Positions 51,198 to 59,978 of a stretch of DNA of 64,000 bases are shown piece by piece. A program made the translations under genes and the position numbers. Source of the DNA: Streptomyces globosus (GTDB lineage: Bacteria; Actinomycetota; Actinomycetes; Streptomycetales; Streptomycetaceae); contig NZ_CP030862.1 in assembly GCF_003325375.1 (NCBI RefSeq), forward strand, positions 747,501 to 811,500. Reading direction: 5' to 3'. Position 1 is the first letter of the stretch. Every line of letters starts with the position of its first letter. The notes under the pieces were generated by a model. That model saw only the letters and a list, made by a program, of their open reading frames with translations. It did no database searches and had not been told where the DNA came from.

Positions 51198-52358
51198 TTG
51201 ACCGTCGACGACCCTTCGTCCGGCGCGTCCTCCCCGGGCGACGGCGCCCCCGGCCCGGGGATGCCGATCGGACGCGACCGGCACACTCCCCACCACGAGG
51301 TCGACCACACCGCCCAGCCCACGGCGGACCCGCTCGCCATCCGGCTGGAGCAGCTGATCCTCGGCGCGGAGCGCCGGTACACGCCGTTCCAGGCCGCCCG
51401 CAGCGCCGGCGTGTCGATGGAGCTCGCCTCCCGCTTCTGGCGGGCGATGGGCTTCGCCGACATCGGGCAGGCCCGCGCCCTGACCGAGGCGGACGTCCTG
51501 GCGCTGCGCCGGCTCGCCGGCCTCGTCGAGGCCGGGCTGCTGAGCGAGCCGATGGCCGTCCAGGTGGCCCGCTCGACCGGGCAGACCACCGCCCGGCTGG
51601 CCGAATGGCAGATCGACTCCTTCCTGGAGGGGCTCACCGAGCCCCCCGAACCGGGCATGACCCGGACCGAGGTCACCTACCCCCTGGTCGAGCTGCTCCT
51701 GCCCGAGCTGGAGGAGTTCCTCGTCTACGTGTGGCGGCGCCAGCTCGCGGCCGCCACCGGCCGGGTCGTCCAGGCCGCCGACGACGAGGAGATGGTCGAC
51801 CGGCGGCTGGCCGTCGGCTTCGCCGACCTGGTCGGCTTCACCCGGCTCACCCGCCGCCTGGAGGAGGAGCAGCTCGGCGAGCTCGTCGAGTCCTTCGAGA
51901 CGACCTCCGCGGACCTGGTCGCCGCGCACGGCGGCCGGCTCATCAAGACCCTCGGCGACGAGGTGCTGTACGTCGCCGACGACGCGGCGACGGCCGCCGA
52001 GATCGCGCTGCGGCTGATCGAGACCATGGAGGCCGACCGGCTGATGCCCGAGCTGCGCGTCGGCATCGCCTTCGGCACGGTCACCACGCGCATGGGCGAC
52101 GTCTTCGGGACGACGGTGAACCTCGCCAGCCGGCTCACCTCCATAGCGCCGAAGGACGCCGTCCTGGTGGACGGCGCGATGGCCGAGGAGCTGGGCCGCA
52201 CGGGCGCCGCACCCGTCTCGGAGAAGGAGGCCGAGGCCGAGCTGGGCGGCGGCTCGTACCGCTTCGCGCTCCAGCCGATGTGGCAGCGGCCGGTGCGCGG
52301 CCTGGGCGTCGTGGAGCCCTGGTCGCTGACGCGGCGGAAGCCTAAGATCCCCGGGTAA
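51198..52358 (+). CDS. cya: Class III adenylate cyclase
   Basis: A 386-residue adenylate cyclase that makes cAMP, which affects germination and development in Streptomyces. The N-terminal half is a helical region with a MerR-like start (RYTPFQAARSAGVSMELASRFWRAMGFADI). The cyclase domain runs from about residue 205: FADLVGFTRLTRR carries the first metal Asp, IKTLGDEVLYVADD the second, and VFGTTVNLASRLTS the transition-state contacts. TTG 51198 is preferred because AGGAGG lies eight bases upstream and the protein then starts like its S. coelicolor counterpart. Confidence 0.9.
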   Translation: MTVDDPSSGASSPGDGAPGPGMPIGRDRHTPHHEVDHTAQPTADPLAIRLEQLILGAERRYTPFQAARSAGVSMELASRFWRAMGFADIGQARALTEADVLALRRLAGLVEAGLLSEPMAVQVARSTGQTTARLAEWQIDSFLEGLTEPPEPGMTRTEVTYPLVELLLPELEEFLVYVWRRQLAAATGRVVQAADDEEMVDRRLAVGFADLVGFTRLTRRLEEEQLGELVESFETTSADLVAAHGGRLIKTLGDEVLYVADDAATAAEIALRLIETMEADRLMPELRVGIAFGTVTTRMGDVFGTTVNLASRLTSIAPKDAVLVDGAMAEELGRTGAAPVSEKEAEAELGGGSYRFALQPMWQRPVRGLGVVEPWSLTRRKPKIPG

Positions 52359-52382
52359 CGTTCGTTAACCGGGAGGGTCCCT

Positions 52383-53177
52383 GTGTCGGTGGAGTCGGAG
52401 TTCGTATCGGTACGTCGGCACGGCGGCGACGGGGTCGTGGAGCTGGTCCTGGACCGCCCGAAGGCGATGAACGCGGTCTCGACCGCCATGGCGCGCGCGA
52501 TCGGCGCCGCCTGCGCCGAGCTGTCGGCCGACCCCTCCGCCCGCGTCGTCGTCCTCACCTCGGCCGCCGAGCGGGCCTTCTGCGTGGGAGCCGACCTCAA
52601 GGAGCGCAACTCCCTCTCCGACGCCGAGCTGGTGCGGCAGCGGCCGACCACGCGCGGCGCGTACGGGGGCGTGCTGGAGCTGCCCATGCCGACGATCGCC
52701 GCGGTGCACGGCTTCGCGCTCGGCGGCGGCTTCGAGCTGGCCCTGGCCTGCGACGTGATCGTGGCGGACGAGACGGCCGTGGTCGGCCTGCCCGAGGTGT
52801 CCGTCGGCGTGATCCCGGGCGGCGGCGGCACGCAGCTGCTGCCCCGGCGCGTCGGCGCGGCCCGGGCCGCGGAGCTGATCTTCACGGCGCGGCGGGTGGA
52901 GGCCGCCGAGGCGCTCTCGCTGGGCCTGGTGGACTCCCTCGTCCCGGCGGGCCGGGCGCGGGAGGAGGCCCTGGAGCTGGCGGGCCGGATGGCGGCGAAC
53001 TCGCCGGTGGGGCTGCGGGCCGCCAAGCGGGCGCTGCGGCTGGGCCACGGCATGGACCTGGCGGCCGGCCTGGAGATCGAGGACGCGGCCTGGCGGACGG
53101 TGGCCTTCTCCGGCGACCGGGCCGAGGGCGTGGCGGCGTTCAACGAGAAGCGGCGCCCGAACTGGCCCGGCGTCTGA
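52383..53177 (+). CDS. Enoyl-CoA hydratase/isomerase
   Basis: A 264-residue crotonase-family enzyme. The oxyanion hole is formed by CVGADLKERNSLS near residue 65 and HGFALGGGFELALACD near 109, and the two catalytic Glu are in GGFELA and GLPEVSVGVIPG. It therefore looks like an active hydratase, probably in fatty-acid or branched-chain amino-acid breakdown; the exact substrate is unknown. GTG 52383 follows GGGAGG. It lies 24 bases after the cyclase gene. Confidence 0.9.
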   Translation: MSVESEFVSVRRHGGDGVVELVLDRPKAMNAVSTAMARAIGAACAELSADPSARVVVLTSAAERAFCVGADLKERNSLSDAELVRQRPTTRGAYGGVLELPMPTIAAVHGFALGGGFELALACDVIVADETAVVGLPEVSVGVIPGGGGTQLLPRRVGAARAAELIFTARRVEAAEALSLGLVDSLVPAGRAREEALELAGRMAANSPVGLRAAKRALRLGHGMDLAAGLEIEDAAWRTVAFSGDRAEGVAAFNEKRRPNWPGV

Positions 53178-53286
53178 CGGCGGCCCGCGGGCGGGGGTGC
53201 GGGGCGGGCGGCGCGGGCGGCGCGGCGCGGGCGGGTTCCCGGCCCGCACCGTCACGAATGCGGACAAAAGTCCCTAACCTGGGGTG

Positions 53287-54402
53287 ATGGGACTCGACGG
53301 GCGGCTGCGAGCCGTCGTGGGCCTGGCGCAGGCCATGGCCGCCGCGGCCGCACCGCGGGACAGTGTGCGCGCCGCGGCGCGCGCCGCGCGCCTCGCGCTG
53401 GACGGCTCGTTCGCCGCGATCTCCGCCTGGGAGCGGGAGCGCGGCCGGCTGCGGGTGCTCGTCAACGAGGGGGAGCGCCGGCCCGGCGAGGCCGAGTTCC
53501 CCGAGGACGAGTCGTACCCGGTGCACGACTTCCCCGAGATCGCCGAGTTCCTGCACGAGCTGTGGGCCGGCGGCGGCGGCCCGCACGCCTGGGTCGAGCA
53601 CGCCGGCGGCGGCCGCCCCGGGCGCCGCGGCGAGGCCCTGCGCCGGCGCGGGCGCGGCACCTGCGTGGTCGCGCCGATCGTGCTCAGCGGACGGGCCTGG
53701 GGCGAGCTGTACGTGGCCCGGGGCGACGGGCTGCCGGACTTCGACGAGGACGACGCCGAGTTCGCGGGCGTCCTGGCCGCCGTCGTCGCCGCCGGGCTGG
53801 CGCAGGCCGACCGGCTGGAGGAGGCCCGGCGGCTGGCCTTCACCGACCCGCTCACCGGGCTCGCCAACCGGCGGGCCGTCGACATGCGGCTCGACGAGGC
53901 GCTGGAGGCGCACCGGCGCGACGGGGCCGTCGTCAGCCTCGTCGTCTGCGACCTCAACGGGCTCAAGCGGGTCAACGACACCCTCGGCCACGCCACCGGC
54001 GACCGCCTGCTGGAACGGTTCGGCTCCGTGCTCAGCCTGTGCGGGGCCATGCTGCCCGGCGCGCTGGCCGCCCGGCTCGGGGGCGACGAGTTCTGCCTGG
54101 TCAGCGTCGGCCCGCCGGCCGACGACGTGGTGCGCGTCAGCGAGGAGCTGTGCCGGCGCGCGGGCGGCCTGGAGCTCGGCGAGGGCGTCGCCTGCGGGGT
54201 CGCCTCCACCGGCGACCCGATCGGTCCGGTGCAGTCCTCCCGCCGCCTCTTCCGGCTCGCCGACGCCGCCCAGTACAAGGCAAAGGCCGCCCGCTCCGGC
54301 GGCCCCGTCGTCGCCGGCCGCGACACCGCCGTGGTCCGCCTGGCCGACGCCGCAGCCCGCGGGGAGCGGGGCGAGCGGCGGCGGTTCCGGGGGCGGGCCT
54401 GA
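53287..54402 (+). CDS. GAF-GGDEF protein, probable diguanylate cyclase
   Basis: A 371-residue protein with an N-terminal GAF-like sensor domain (residues 15-175, containing SFAAISAWERERGRLRVLVNEG) and a C-terminal GGDEF domain (from FTDPLTGLANRRAVD near 191). The active-site loop reads RLGGDEFCLV and the substrate region VCDLNGLKRVNDTLGHATGD is normal, so it should make cyclic di-GMP. No RxxD inhibitory site is visible five residues before the loop. ATG 53287 is six bases after TAACCT (53275-53280), fitting a leaderless mRNA; GTG 53284 is one codon earlier. Confidence 0.9.
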   Translation: MGLDGRLRAVVGLAQAMAAAAAPRDSVRAAARAARLALDGSFAAISAWERERGRLRVLVNEGERRPGEAEFPEDESYPVHDFPEIAEFLHELWAGGGGPHAWVEHAGGGRPGRRGEALRRRGRGTCVVAPIVLSGRAWGELYVARGDGLPDFDEDDAEFAGVLAAVVAAGLAQADRLEEARRLAFTDPLTGLANRRAVDMRLDEALEAHRRDGAVVSLVVCDLNGLKRVNDTLGHATGDRLLERFGSVLSLCGAMLPGALAARLGGDEFCLVSVGPPADDVVRVSEELCRRAGGLELGEGVACGVASTGDPIGPVQSSRRLFRLADAAQYKAKAARSGGPVVAGRDTAVVRLADAAARGERGERRRFRGRA

Positions 54403-54464
54403 TGCCGGGGTGCGGCGGGCCGCGGGGCCCGGGGCGGCGTAAGAGGTCCTCGTGAAAGTCGCTA

Positions 54465-54493
54465 GTGACATGAAGCGATTCAGTCCGTAGGGT
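54465..54493 (+). promoter_or_regulatory. hutH promoter, leaderless
   Basis: -35 GTGACA (54465-54470), a 17-base spacer and -10 TAGGGT (54488-54493). The hutH ATG is seven bases further on, at the expected transcription start. Confidence 0.65.
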
Positions 54494-54500
54494 GCTGAAT

Positions 54501-56048
54501 ATGGATATGCACACTGTCGTGGTGGGGACCTCCGGGACCACCCCCGAGGACGTCATCGCCGTCGCCCGCGGCAACGCGCGGGTCCAGCTCTCCGAAGAGG
54601 CCCTCGACGCGCTCGCCCGCGCCCGCGGGATCGTCGACGCCCTCGCCGCCAAGCCCGAGCCCGTCTACGGCGTCTCCACCGGCTTCGGCGCCCTGGCCTC
54701 CCGGCACATCAGCCCCGAGCTGCGCGCCCAGCTCCAGCGCAACATCGTCCGCTCGCACGCCGCGGGCCTCGGCCCGCGCGTCGAGCGCGAGGTCGTCCGC
54801 GCCCTGATGTTCCTGCGGCTGAAGACCGTCGCCTCGGGCCACACCGGCGTCCGCCCGTCGGTCGCGCAGACCATGGCCGACGTCCTCAACGCCGGCATCA
54901 CGCCCGTCGTCCACGAGTACGGCTCGCTGGGCTGCTCCGGCGACCTCGCCCCGCTCTCGCACTGCGCGCTCACCCTGATGGGCGAAGGCGACGCCGAGGG
55001 CCCCGACGGCACCGTCCGCCCCGCCGGCGAACTCCTCGCCGAGGCCGGCATCGAGCCGGTCGTCCTCCGCGAGAAGGAGGGCCTCGCCCTCCTCAACGGC
55101 ACCGACGGCATGCTCGGCATGCTCCTCATGGCCCTCGCCGACCTGCACCGGCTGTACACCTCCGCCGACATCACCGCCGCCCTGACGCTGGAGGCCCTGC
55201 TCGGCACCGAGAAGGTCCTCGCGCCCGAGCTGCACGCCATCCGCCCCCACCCCGGCCAGGGCGCCTCCGCCTCCAACATGGCGGCCGTCCTCAAGGGCTC
55301 CGGCCTCACCGGCCACTACCAGGAGGAGTCGGCGCCCCGCGTCCAGGACGCCTACTCGGTGCGCTGCGCCCCGCAGGTCGCCGGCGCCGGCCGCGACACC
55401 CTCGCGCACGCCGCCCTGGTCGCCTCCCGCGAACTGGCCTCCGCCGTCGACAACCCGGTCGTCCTGCCCGACGGCCGCGTCGAGTCCAACGGCAACTTCC
55501 ACGGCGCGCCCGTCGCCTACGTCCTGGACTTCCTCGCCATCGCCGCCGCCGACCTCGGCTCCATCGCCGAGCGGCGCACCGACCGGCTCCTGGACAAGAA
55601 CCGCTCGCACGGCCTGCCGCCCTTCCTCGCGGAGGACGCCGGCGTCGACTCCGGGCTGATGATCGCCCAGTACACGCAGGCCGCCCTGGTCAGCGAGATG
55701 AAGCGGCTCGCCGTCCCCGCCTCCGCCGACTCCATCCCGTCCTCCGCCATGCAGGAGGACCACGTCTCGATGGGCTGGTCGGCCGCGCGCAAGCTCCGCA
55801 CCGCCGTCGACAACCTGTCCCGCGTCATCGCCATCGAGCTGTACGCGGCCACCCGCGCCATCGAGCTGCGCCACGGGCTCACCGCGGCCCCCGCCAGCCT
55901 CGCCGCCATCGAGGCCGCCCGCGCGGCCGGCATCGGCGGCCCCGGCCCGGACCGCTTCCTCGCGCCCGACCTGGCCGCCGCCGACGCGTTCGTCCGCTCC
56001 GGCGCCCTGGTCGCCGCGGTCGAGGCCGTGACCGGCCCGCTCGCCTGA
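54501..56048 (+). CDS. hutH: Histidine ammonia-lyase
   Basis: A 515-residue histidine ammonia-lyase, first enzyme of histidine breakdown (histidine to urocanate and ammonia). The MIO cofactor forms from the triad in YGSLGCSGDLAPLSH near residue 143; it reads Cys-Ser-Gly as I recall for S. griseus HutH, in place of the more common Ala-Ser-Gly. YGVSTGFGALASRHI near residue 54 holds the catalytic Tyr, and QDAYSVRCAPQV, VESNGNFHGAPV and MQEDHVSMGWSA are also normal. ATG 54501 follows a promoter at leaderless distance. A strong terminator follows. Confidence 0.95.
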   Translation: MDMHTVVVGTSGTTPEDVIAVARGNARVQLSEEALDALARARGIVDALAAKPEPVYGVSTGFGALASRHISPELRAQLQRNIVRSHAAGLGPRVEREVVRALMFLRLKTVASGHTGVRPSVAQTMADVLNAGITPVVHEYGSLGCSGDLAPLSHCALTLMGEGDAEGPDGTVRPAGELLAEAGIEPVVLREKEGLALLNGTDGMLGMLLMALADLHRLYTSADITAALTLEALLGTEKVLAPELHAIRPHPGQGASASNMAAVLKGSGLTGHYQEESAPRVQDAYSVRCAPQVAGAGRDTLAHAALVASRELASAVDNPVVLPDGRVESNGNFHGAPVAYVLDFLAIAAADLGSIAERRTDRLLDKNRSHGLPPFLAEDAGVDSGLMIAQYTQAALVSEMKRLAVPASADSIPSSAMQEDHVSMGWSAARKLRTAVDNLSRVIAIELYAATRAIELRHGLTAAPASLAAIEAARAAGIGGPGPDRFLAPDLAAADAFVRSGALVAAVEAVTGPLA

Positions 56049-56076
56049 CGGCAGCCGCGCGCACCGCGCACACGAC

Positions 56077-56117
56077 GGGGGCCGCGCCCGGGGAGGACAC
56101 TCCCGGGCGCGGCCCCC
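56077..56117. terminator. 16-bp terminator between hutH and a convergent gene
   Basis: GGGGGCCGCGCCCGGG pairs perfectly with CCCGGGCGCGGCCCCC around a nine-base loop, 29 bases after hutH. It also lies downstream of the convergent surface-protein gene. Confidence 0.85.
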
Positions 56118-56157
56118 GCGCCGTGTGTACGCCCGTACGGGCGGCCCGTCCCCGGGC

Positions 56158-56499
56158 CTACGCGCTGCGCGAGCGGCGTACCGAGAAGGTGACCGACCCC
56201 GCGCCCACGATCAGGCAGGCCGTGCCCGCCAGCAGGTAGGGGGTGGTGTCGACGCCGCCCGTGTCCGCGAGCGTCAGGCCGGCCTGCGCGGCCGGGCGGC
56301 CCGCGGCCGTACCGGAGGCCGCGGCGGCCGTGGTCACGGTGCCCGGACCGCCCGCGTCCGCCGTCCGGGGCGCCGTGGCGGGGGCGGGGGCCGGCGTGGA
56401 CCCCGCGGGCGCGGCGGCGCCCGCGGAGGGCACGAAGCACAGGGCGGCGAGCAGGGTGGTCGCCCCGAGGGCGGTGAGCAGCGGACGGCGTGCGGACAC
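56158..56499 (-). CDS. Small sortase-anchored surface protein (LADTG)
   Basis: A 113-residue cell-wall protein. After a signal peptide (cleavage likely after AGA near residue 28) comes a Pro/Ala/Thr-rich stretch, then the sorting signal: LADTG near residue 77, a hydrophobic segment (PYLLAGTACLIVGAGSVTF) and a basic tail (VRRSRSA). LAxTG is the form used by class E sortases of Streptomyces. The mature part is short and probably unfolded, so it may be a spacer or wall-linked filler. Function unknown. Confidence 0.8.
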   Translation of the reverse strand: MSARRPLLTALGATTLLAALCFVPSAGAAAPAGSTPAPAPATAPRTADAGGPGTVTTAAAASGTAAGRPAAQAGLTLADTGGVDTTPYLLAGTACLIVGAGSVTFSVRRSRSA

Positions 56500-56606
56500 G
56501 GGGCGATCCCCCTTGCGGAAGCAGCGAATTGGCCGTGTGCGGTGATGCTACGGAAAGGGGCGGGTCGCGGGAAAGCCGGGGCTTCCCCGGGCTTACGCTC
56601 CGTCGT

Positions 56607-56948
56607 ATGAACCCTTCTGACACATCACGATACGTACGGCTTCGGGTCGATTTGGTGCTGGAGGTGCCCGACGCCGGCGCCCTGACCGGCGCCGCACTCG
56701 AGCACATCGACGCCGACGAGTTCATGCCGGACGAGGAGCGCGGCCACGCCGAGTCGGCCGTACGGGAGGACGAGTCGGAGGCCCTGGCCTACCTCGTCGA
56801 CCCCACGGACCTCGTCGCGGAGATCCCCGGCGTGGAGCTCGTCCAGGCCTCCTGGAGCAGCGAACCCGTCGAATACGACCCCGAGTCCCTGGAGTGGGAC
56901 CTGGGCGAGGAAGATGGGGACTTCGACAGAGAGCCCGGCAGCGCCTGA
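56607..56948 (+). CDS. Acidic protein of unknown function
   Basis: A 113-residue soluble, very acidic protein (many Asp and Glu, especially in the last 30 residues). The start YVRLRVDLVLEVPDAGALTGAALEHID looks like a folded domain. I recognise no family. ATG 56607 lies seven bases after TACGCT (56594-56599), fitting a leaderless mRNA. It precedes the L,D-transpeptidase gene by 134 bases. Confidence 0.72.
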   Translation: MNPSDTSRYVRLRVDLVLEVPDAGALTGAALEHIDADEFMPDEERGHAESAVREDESEALAYLVDPTDLVAEIPGVELVQASWSSEPVEYDPESLEWDLGEEDGDFDREPGSA

Positions 56949-57082
56949 TCGTGGGGTTGCCCACATTCAAACGGAATGTGGAACCGATCCCGGCCGTCAA
57001 CGCGTTGACTGGTCAGTGGCAGGGGGCATGTCCCCCTGCCCTGGGACGGCCCCGGGGGGTACAGGCAACGATGGAGTGGCGT

Positions 57083-58333
57083 GTGAGGACGGACAGCAAG
57101 CTGCGGAGAAGGTCCATGGGGGCCATATCCGCCCTGCTCGGCGGCGTACTGATGCTCACGGCGTGCACCGGCGGCGACGAGAAGGCGGGCGGCGGGGACG
57201 CGAACAAGTCCCAGTCCGAGGTCGACGCGGCGGCCGCCAAGGACGCGTCGAAGGCGAAGATCACGATCACGCCGAAGGACGGCACGGACAACGCGAGCCT
57301 GGACTCGACCGCCGTCTCCGTCGCCGACGGCACGCTGACGGCGGTCGAGCTGAAGACCTCCGAGGGCGCCGCGGTGGCCGGCAAGATCGCCGCCGACGGC
57401 AAGAGCTGGAAGCCGGAGGCGCCGCTGAAGCGCTCCACGAAGTACGCGCTCTCGGCGACCGCGAAGGACGAGAGCGGCAAGGAGGCGCACGAGAACGCCT
57501 CCTTCAGCACCGTCTCGCCGGAGAACAGCTTCATCGGCTCCTTCGTGCCGGAGGACGGCCAGACCGTCGGCGTCGGCATGCCGGTCTCGATCACCTTCAA
57601 CAAGCCGATCAAGGACAAGAAGGCGGTCCAGTCCGCGATCAACGTCACCTCCAGCTCGGGCCAGGAGGTCGTCGGCCACTGGTTCAGCGCCCAGCGCCTG
57701 GACTTCCGCCCGGAGAAGTACTGGCAGGCGGGCTCCACCGTCACCATGAAGATGGCGCTTGACGGCGTGCAGGGCGCTCCCGGCGTCCAGGGTGTGCAGA
57801 ACCGCACGGTCACCTTCAAGGTCGGCCGGAGCCAGGTCTCCACCGTCGACGTGAAGACGAAGAAGATGACGGTGACCCGGGACGGCGCGGTCATCAAGAC
57901 CATCCCGATCTCCGCGGGCTCCCCGGCGACGCCGACGTACAACGGCCAGATGGTGATCTCCGAGAAGTTCAAGGAGACCCGGATGAACGGCGCCACCGTC
58001 GGCTTCACCGACGCAGACGGCAAGGGCGAGTACGACATCAAGGACGTCCCGCACGCCATGCGGCTGTCCACCTCCGGCACGTTCCTCCACGGGAACTACT
58101 GGGGCGCCGACTCGATCTTCGGCAGCGTCAACACCAGCCACGGCTGCGTCGGCCTGAACGACGTCAAGGGCGCGGGCGACCCGAACCAGCCGGCCGCCTG
58201 GTTCTACGACAACTCGCTCATCGGCGACGTCGTCACAGTGGTCAACTCCCCGGACAAGACCATCAAGCCCGACAACGGCCTCAACGGCTGGAACCTCGGC
58301 TGGGCCGACTGGAAGGCGGGCTCGGCCGTCTGA
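57083..58333 (+). CDS. L,D-transpeptidase lipoprotein
   Basis: A 416-residue lipoprotein that makes 3-3 crosslinks in peptidoglycan. The signal peptide ends in lipobox LMLTAC (Cys near residue 27). Two Ig-like regions follow (residues 50-140 and 145-255), then the YkuD catalytic domain, with the motif HGNYWGADSIF...SHGCVGL near residues 335-360 holding the catalytic His and Cys. The order matches LdtMt2-type enzymes of mycobacteria. GTG 57083 has GGAG seven bases upstream; ATG 57071 is an alternative. A terminator follows. Confidence 0.92.
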   Translation: MRTDSKLRRRSMGAISALLGGVLMLTACTGGDEKAGGGDANKSQSEVDAAAAKDASKAKITITPKDGTDNASLDSTAVSVADGTLTAVELKTSEGAAVAGKIAADGKSWKPEAPLKRSTKYALSATAKDESGKEAHENASFSTVSPENSFIGSFVPEDGQTVGVGMPVSITFNKPIKDKKAVQSAINVTSSSGQEVVGHWFSAQRLDFRPEKYWQAGSTVTMKMALDGVQGAPGVQGVQNRTVTFKVGRSQVSTVDVKTKKMTVTRDGAVIKTIPISAGSPATPTYNGQMVISEKFKETRMNGATVGFTDADGKGEYDIKDVPHAMRLSTSGTFLHGNYWGADSIFGSVNTSHGCVGLNDVKGAGDPNQPAAWFYDNSLIGDVVTVVNSPDKTIKPDNGLNGWNLGWADWKAGSAV

Positions 58334-58395
58334 CGGCCCGTACGGGGCGGTCCCGACACCGGGGCCGCCGCACCCGCACCATCCGCACCACCGCC

Positions 58396-58429
58396 GACGG
58401 CGGGGAGCCCCCGGCGGCTCCCCGCCGTC
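58396..58429 (+). terminator. 14-bp terminator after the L,D-transpeptidase gene
   Basis: GACGGCGGGGAGCC pairs perfectly with GGCTCCCCGCCGTC around a six-base loop, 63 bases after the stop codon. Confidence 0.75.
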
Positions 58430-58494
58430 CGGCGTTCCGGGCGCCCGCGCAATCCGCGCGCGCCCGCCGACCCACCCCCGCGGGGGCCCGGCGC

Positions 58495-58918
58495 ATGACG
58501 GCCCCTCACGCGATACCCGCCCTCGACCTGCCCGTCTCCGACGCCTGGGCCGAGGCGGCCGCGGCCGCGCACGGCGCCAGGGAGGACGCCCCCACCGGGG
58601 ACCCGAACGTGCAGACCGCCTCCTGGACGCCACAGCGCCTGCACGCCGCCCGGCAGCTCGCCCTCGACCGCGGGGGCACGATGTTTATCGTCGCCGCCGT
58701 CACCCCGGAGGGCGAGGCGGCCGCGTACACCGGACTCGTCCTGCCCGACCCGGACGGGCCGCGCGCCCCCAGTACGACACGGTCGTCGTCCCCCGCCACC
58801 GCGGGAAGGGCCTCGGCCGGGCCGTGACGCTCCGCATGCTCGCCGAGGCGCAGGCCCGCCACCCTCGGCTACCGGCGCGAACGCGGTACGGCGGTCTGGC
58901 AACTCAAGCTGTGGCGGC
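58495..58918 (+). pseudogene. Decayed GNAT acetyltransferase
   Basis: Remains of a GNAT-family N-acetyltransferase in three reading frames. The first (from ATG 58495) holds the N-terminal domain (FIVAAVTPEGEAAAYTGLVLP). At about 58770 the frame shifts and the acetyl-CoA loop continues (QYDTVVVPRHRGKGLGRAV, then MLAEAQARHP). A second break near 58860 moves to a third frame with the normal family ending, LGYRRERGTAVWQLKLW. About 25 residues that usually stand between these two parts are missing. Its 3' end now overlaps the convergent regulator gene. Confidence 0.75.
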
Positions 58919-59818
58919 CGGCGGGGCGGCGGACGCGGAAGACTCCGCAGAGCCGGGCGCGGCCGACGGAGCCGACGGGGCCGACCAGGACGCCAGCAGC
59001 CGCAGCGCGTCCTGCGACGCCGACCCGGGCGCGGCGTGGTAGACGACCAGCCGCTGGTCGCAGTCGTCGGGCAGGGCCAGCGTCTCGAACGACAGCTCCA
59101 GCGCCCCGACCAGCGGATGCCGCAGCCGCTTCACGCCGTGCGTCTTGTCCGCCACCGTGTGCGCCGCCCACAGCCGGCGGAACTCCTCGTTCTTCACCGA
59201 CAGCTCGCCGACCAGCGCGGTCAGCTGCTCGTCGTCGGGGTTCCGTCCCGCGTACATGCGCAGGTTGCTGACGACCTCGCAGGCCCGGCACTCCCAGTCC
59301 GCGTACAGCTCGGCCGTGGCCGGGTCCAGGAACACCATCCGCACCAGGTTGCGCTCCTGCGCCGGCAGCGCGCCGAAGTCGCCGAACACGGCCGCCGCGA
59401 GCCGGTTCCAGCCGATGACGTCCTGCCGGTGCCCGACCAGGTACGCCGGGACCCCGTCCATCGCGTCGAGCAGCGTCCGCAGCTCGGGGCGCACCCGCTG
59501 CGGCCGGTGCGCCTGCCGGCGGCGGCGGGGCCGCGGCCGGGCGAGCTGGCGCAGGTGGGCGGTCTCGGTGCCGTCCAGGCGCAGCGCCCGCGCGATCGCG
59601 TCGAGCACCTCGGCGGACACGTTCTGCCCGTGGCCCTGCTCCAGGCGCGTGTAGTACGCCACCGACACCCCGGCGAGGTGGGCCAGTTCCTCGCGGCGCA
59701 GGCCGGGCACGCGGCGGTAGCGGGTGTGGTCCGGCAGGCCGACGTCCGCCGGGCGCAGCCGGGCGCGCCGGCTGCGGAGGAACTCGCCGAGCTCGGAACG
59801 CGGATCAAGCTGGTCCAT
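58904..59818 (-). CDS. XRE-family regulator with MmyB-like domain
   Basis: A 304-residue regulator. The helix-turn-helix lies near residues 5-75 (LGEFLRSRRARLRPADVGL, then VPGLRREELAHLAGVSVAYYTRLEQG) and the MmyB-like ligand-binding domain covers residues 105-270 (VIGWNRLAAAVFGDF near 133, RMVFLDPATAELYADWE near 158). ATG 59818 is the natural domain start. It is divergent from the alcohol dehydrogenase gene, which it probably controls. Its Ala/Ser-rich tail overlaps the decayed acetyltransferase. Confidence 0.88.
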   Translation of the reverse strand: MDQLDPRSELGEFLRSRRARLRPADVGLPDHTRYRRVPGLRREELAHLAGVSVAYYTRLEQGHGQNVSAEVLDAIARALRLDGTETAHLRQLARPRPRRRRQAHRPQRVRPELRTLLDAMDGVPAYLVGHRQDVIGWNRLAAAVFGDFGALPAQERNLVRMVFLDPATAELYADWECRACEVVSNLRMYAGRNPDDEQLTALVGELSVKNEEFRRLWAAHTVADKTHGVKRLRHPLVGALELSFETLALPDDCDQRLVVYHAAPGSASQDALRLLASWSAPSAPSAAPGSAESSASAAPPAATA

Positions 59819-59978
59819 CGGCCCAGTATCGCCGGACGGCCGCCCCCGCCGGAGGCGCGAGCCTGACCCCGCCAGGGATAGGAACGGCAGACGTAGGAAC
59901 GCCAGGGGTCTGGGTCGCGGCCCGCGGATCCGACAGGGTGTGACCACCGCATGATCTGCCTGTCCGAGGAGCACACCC

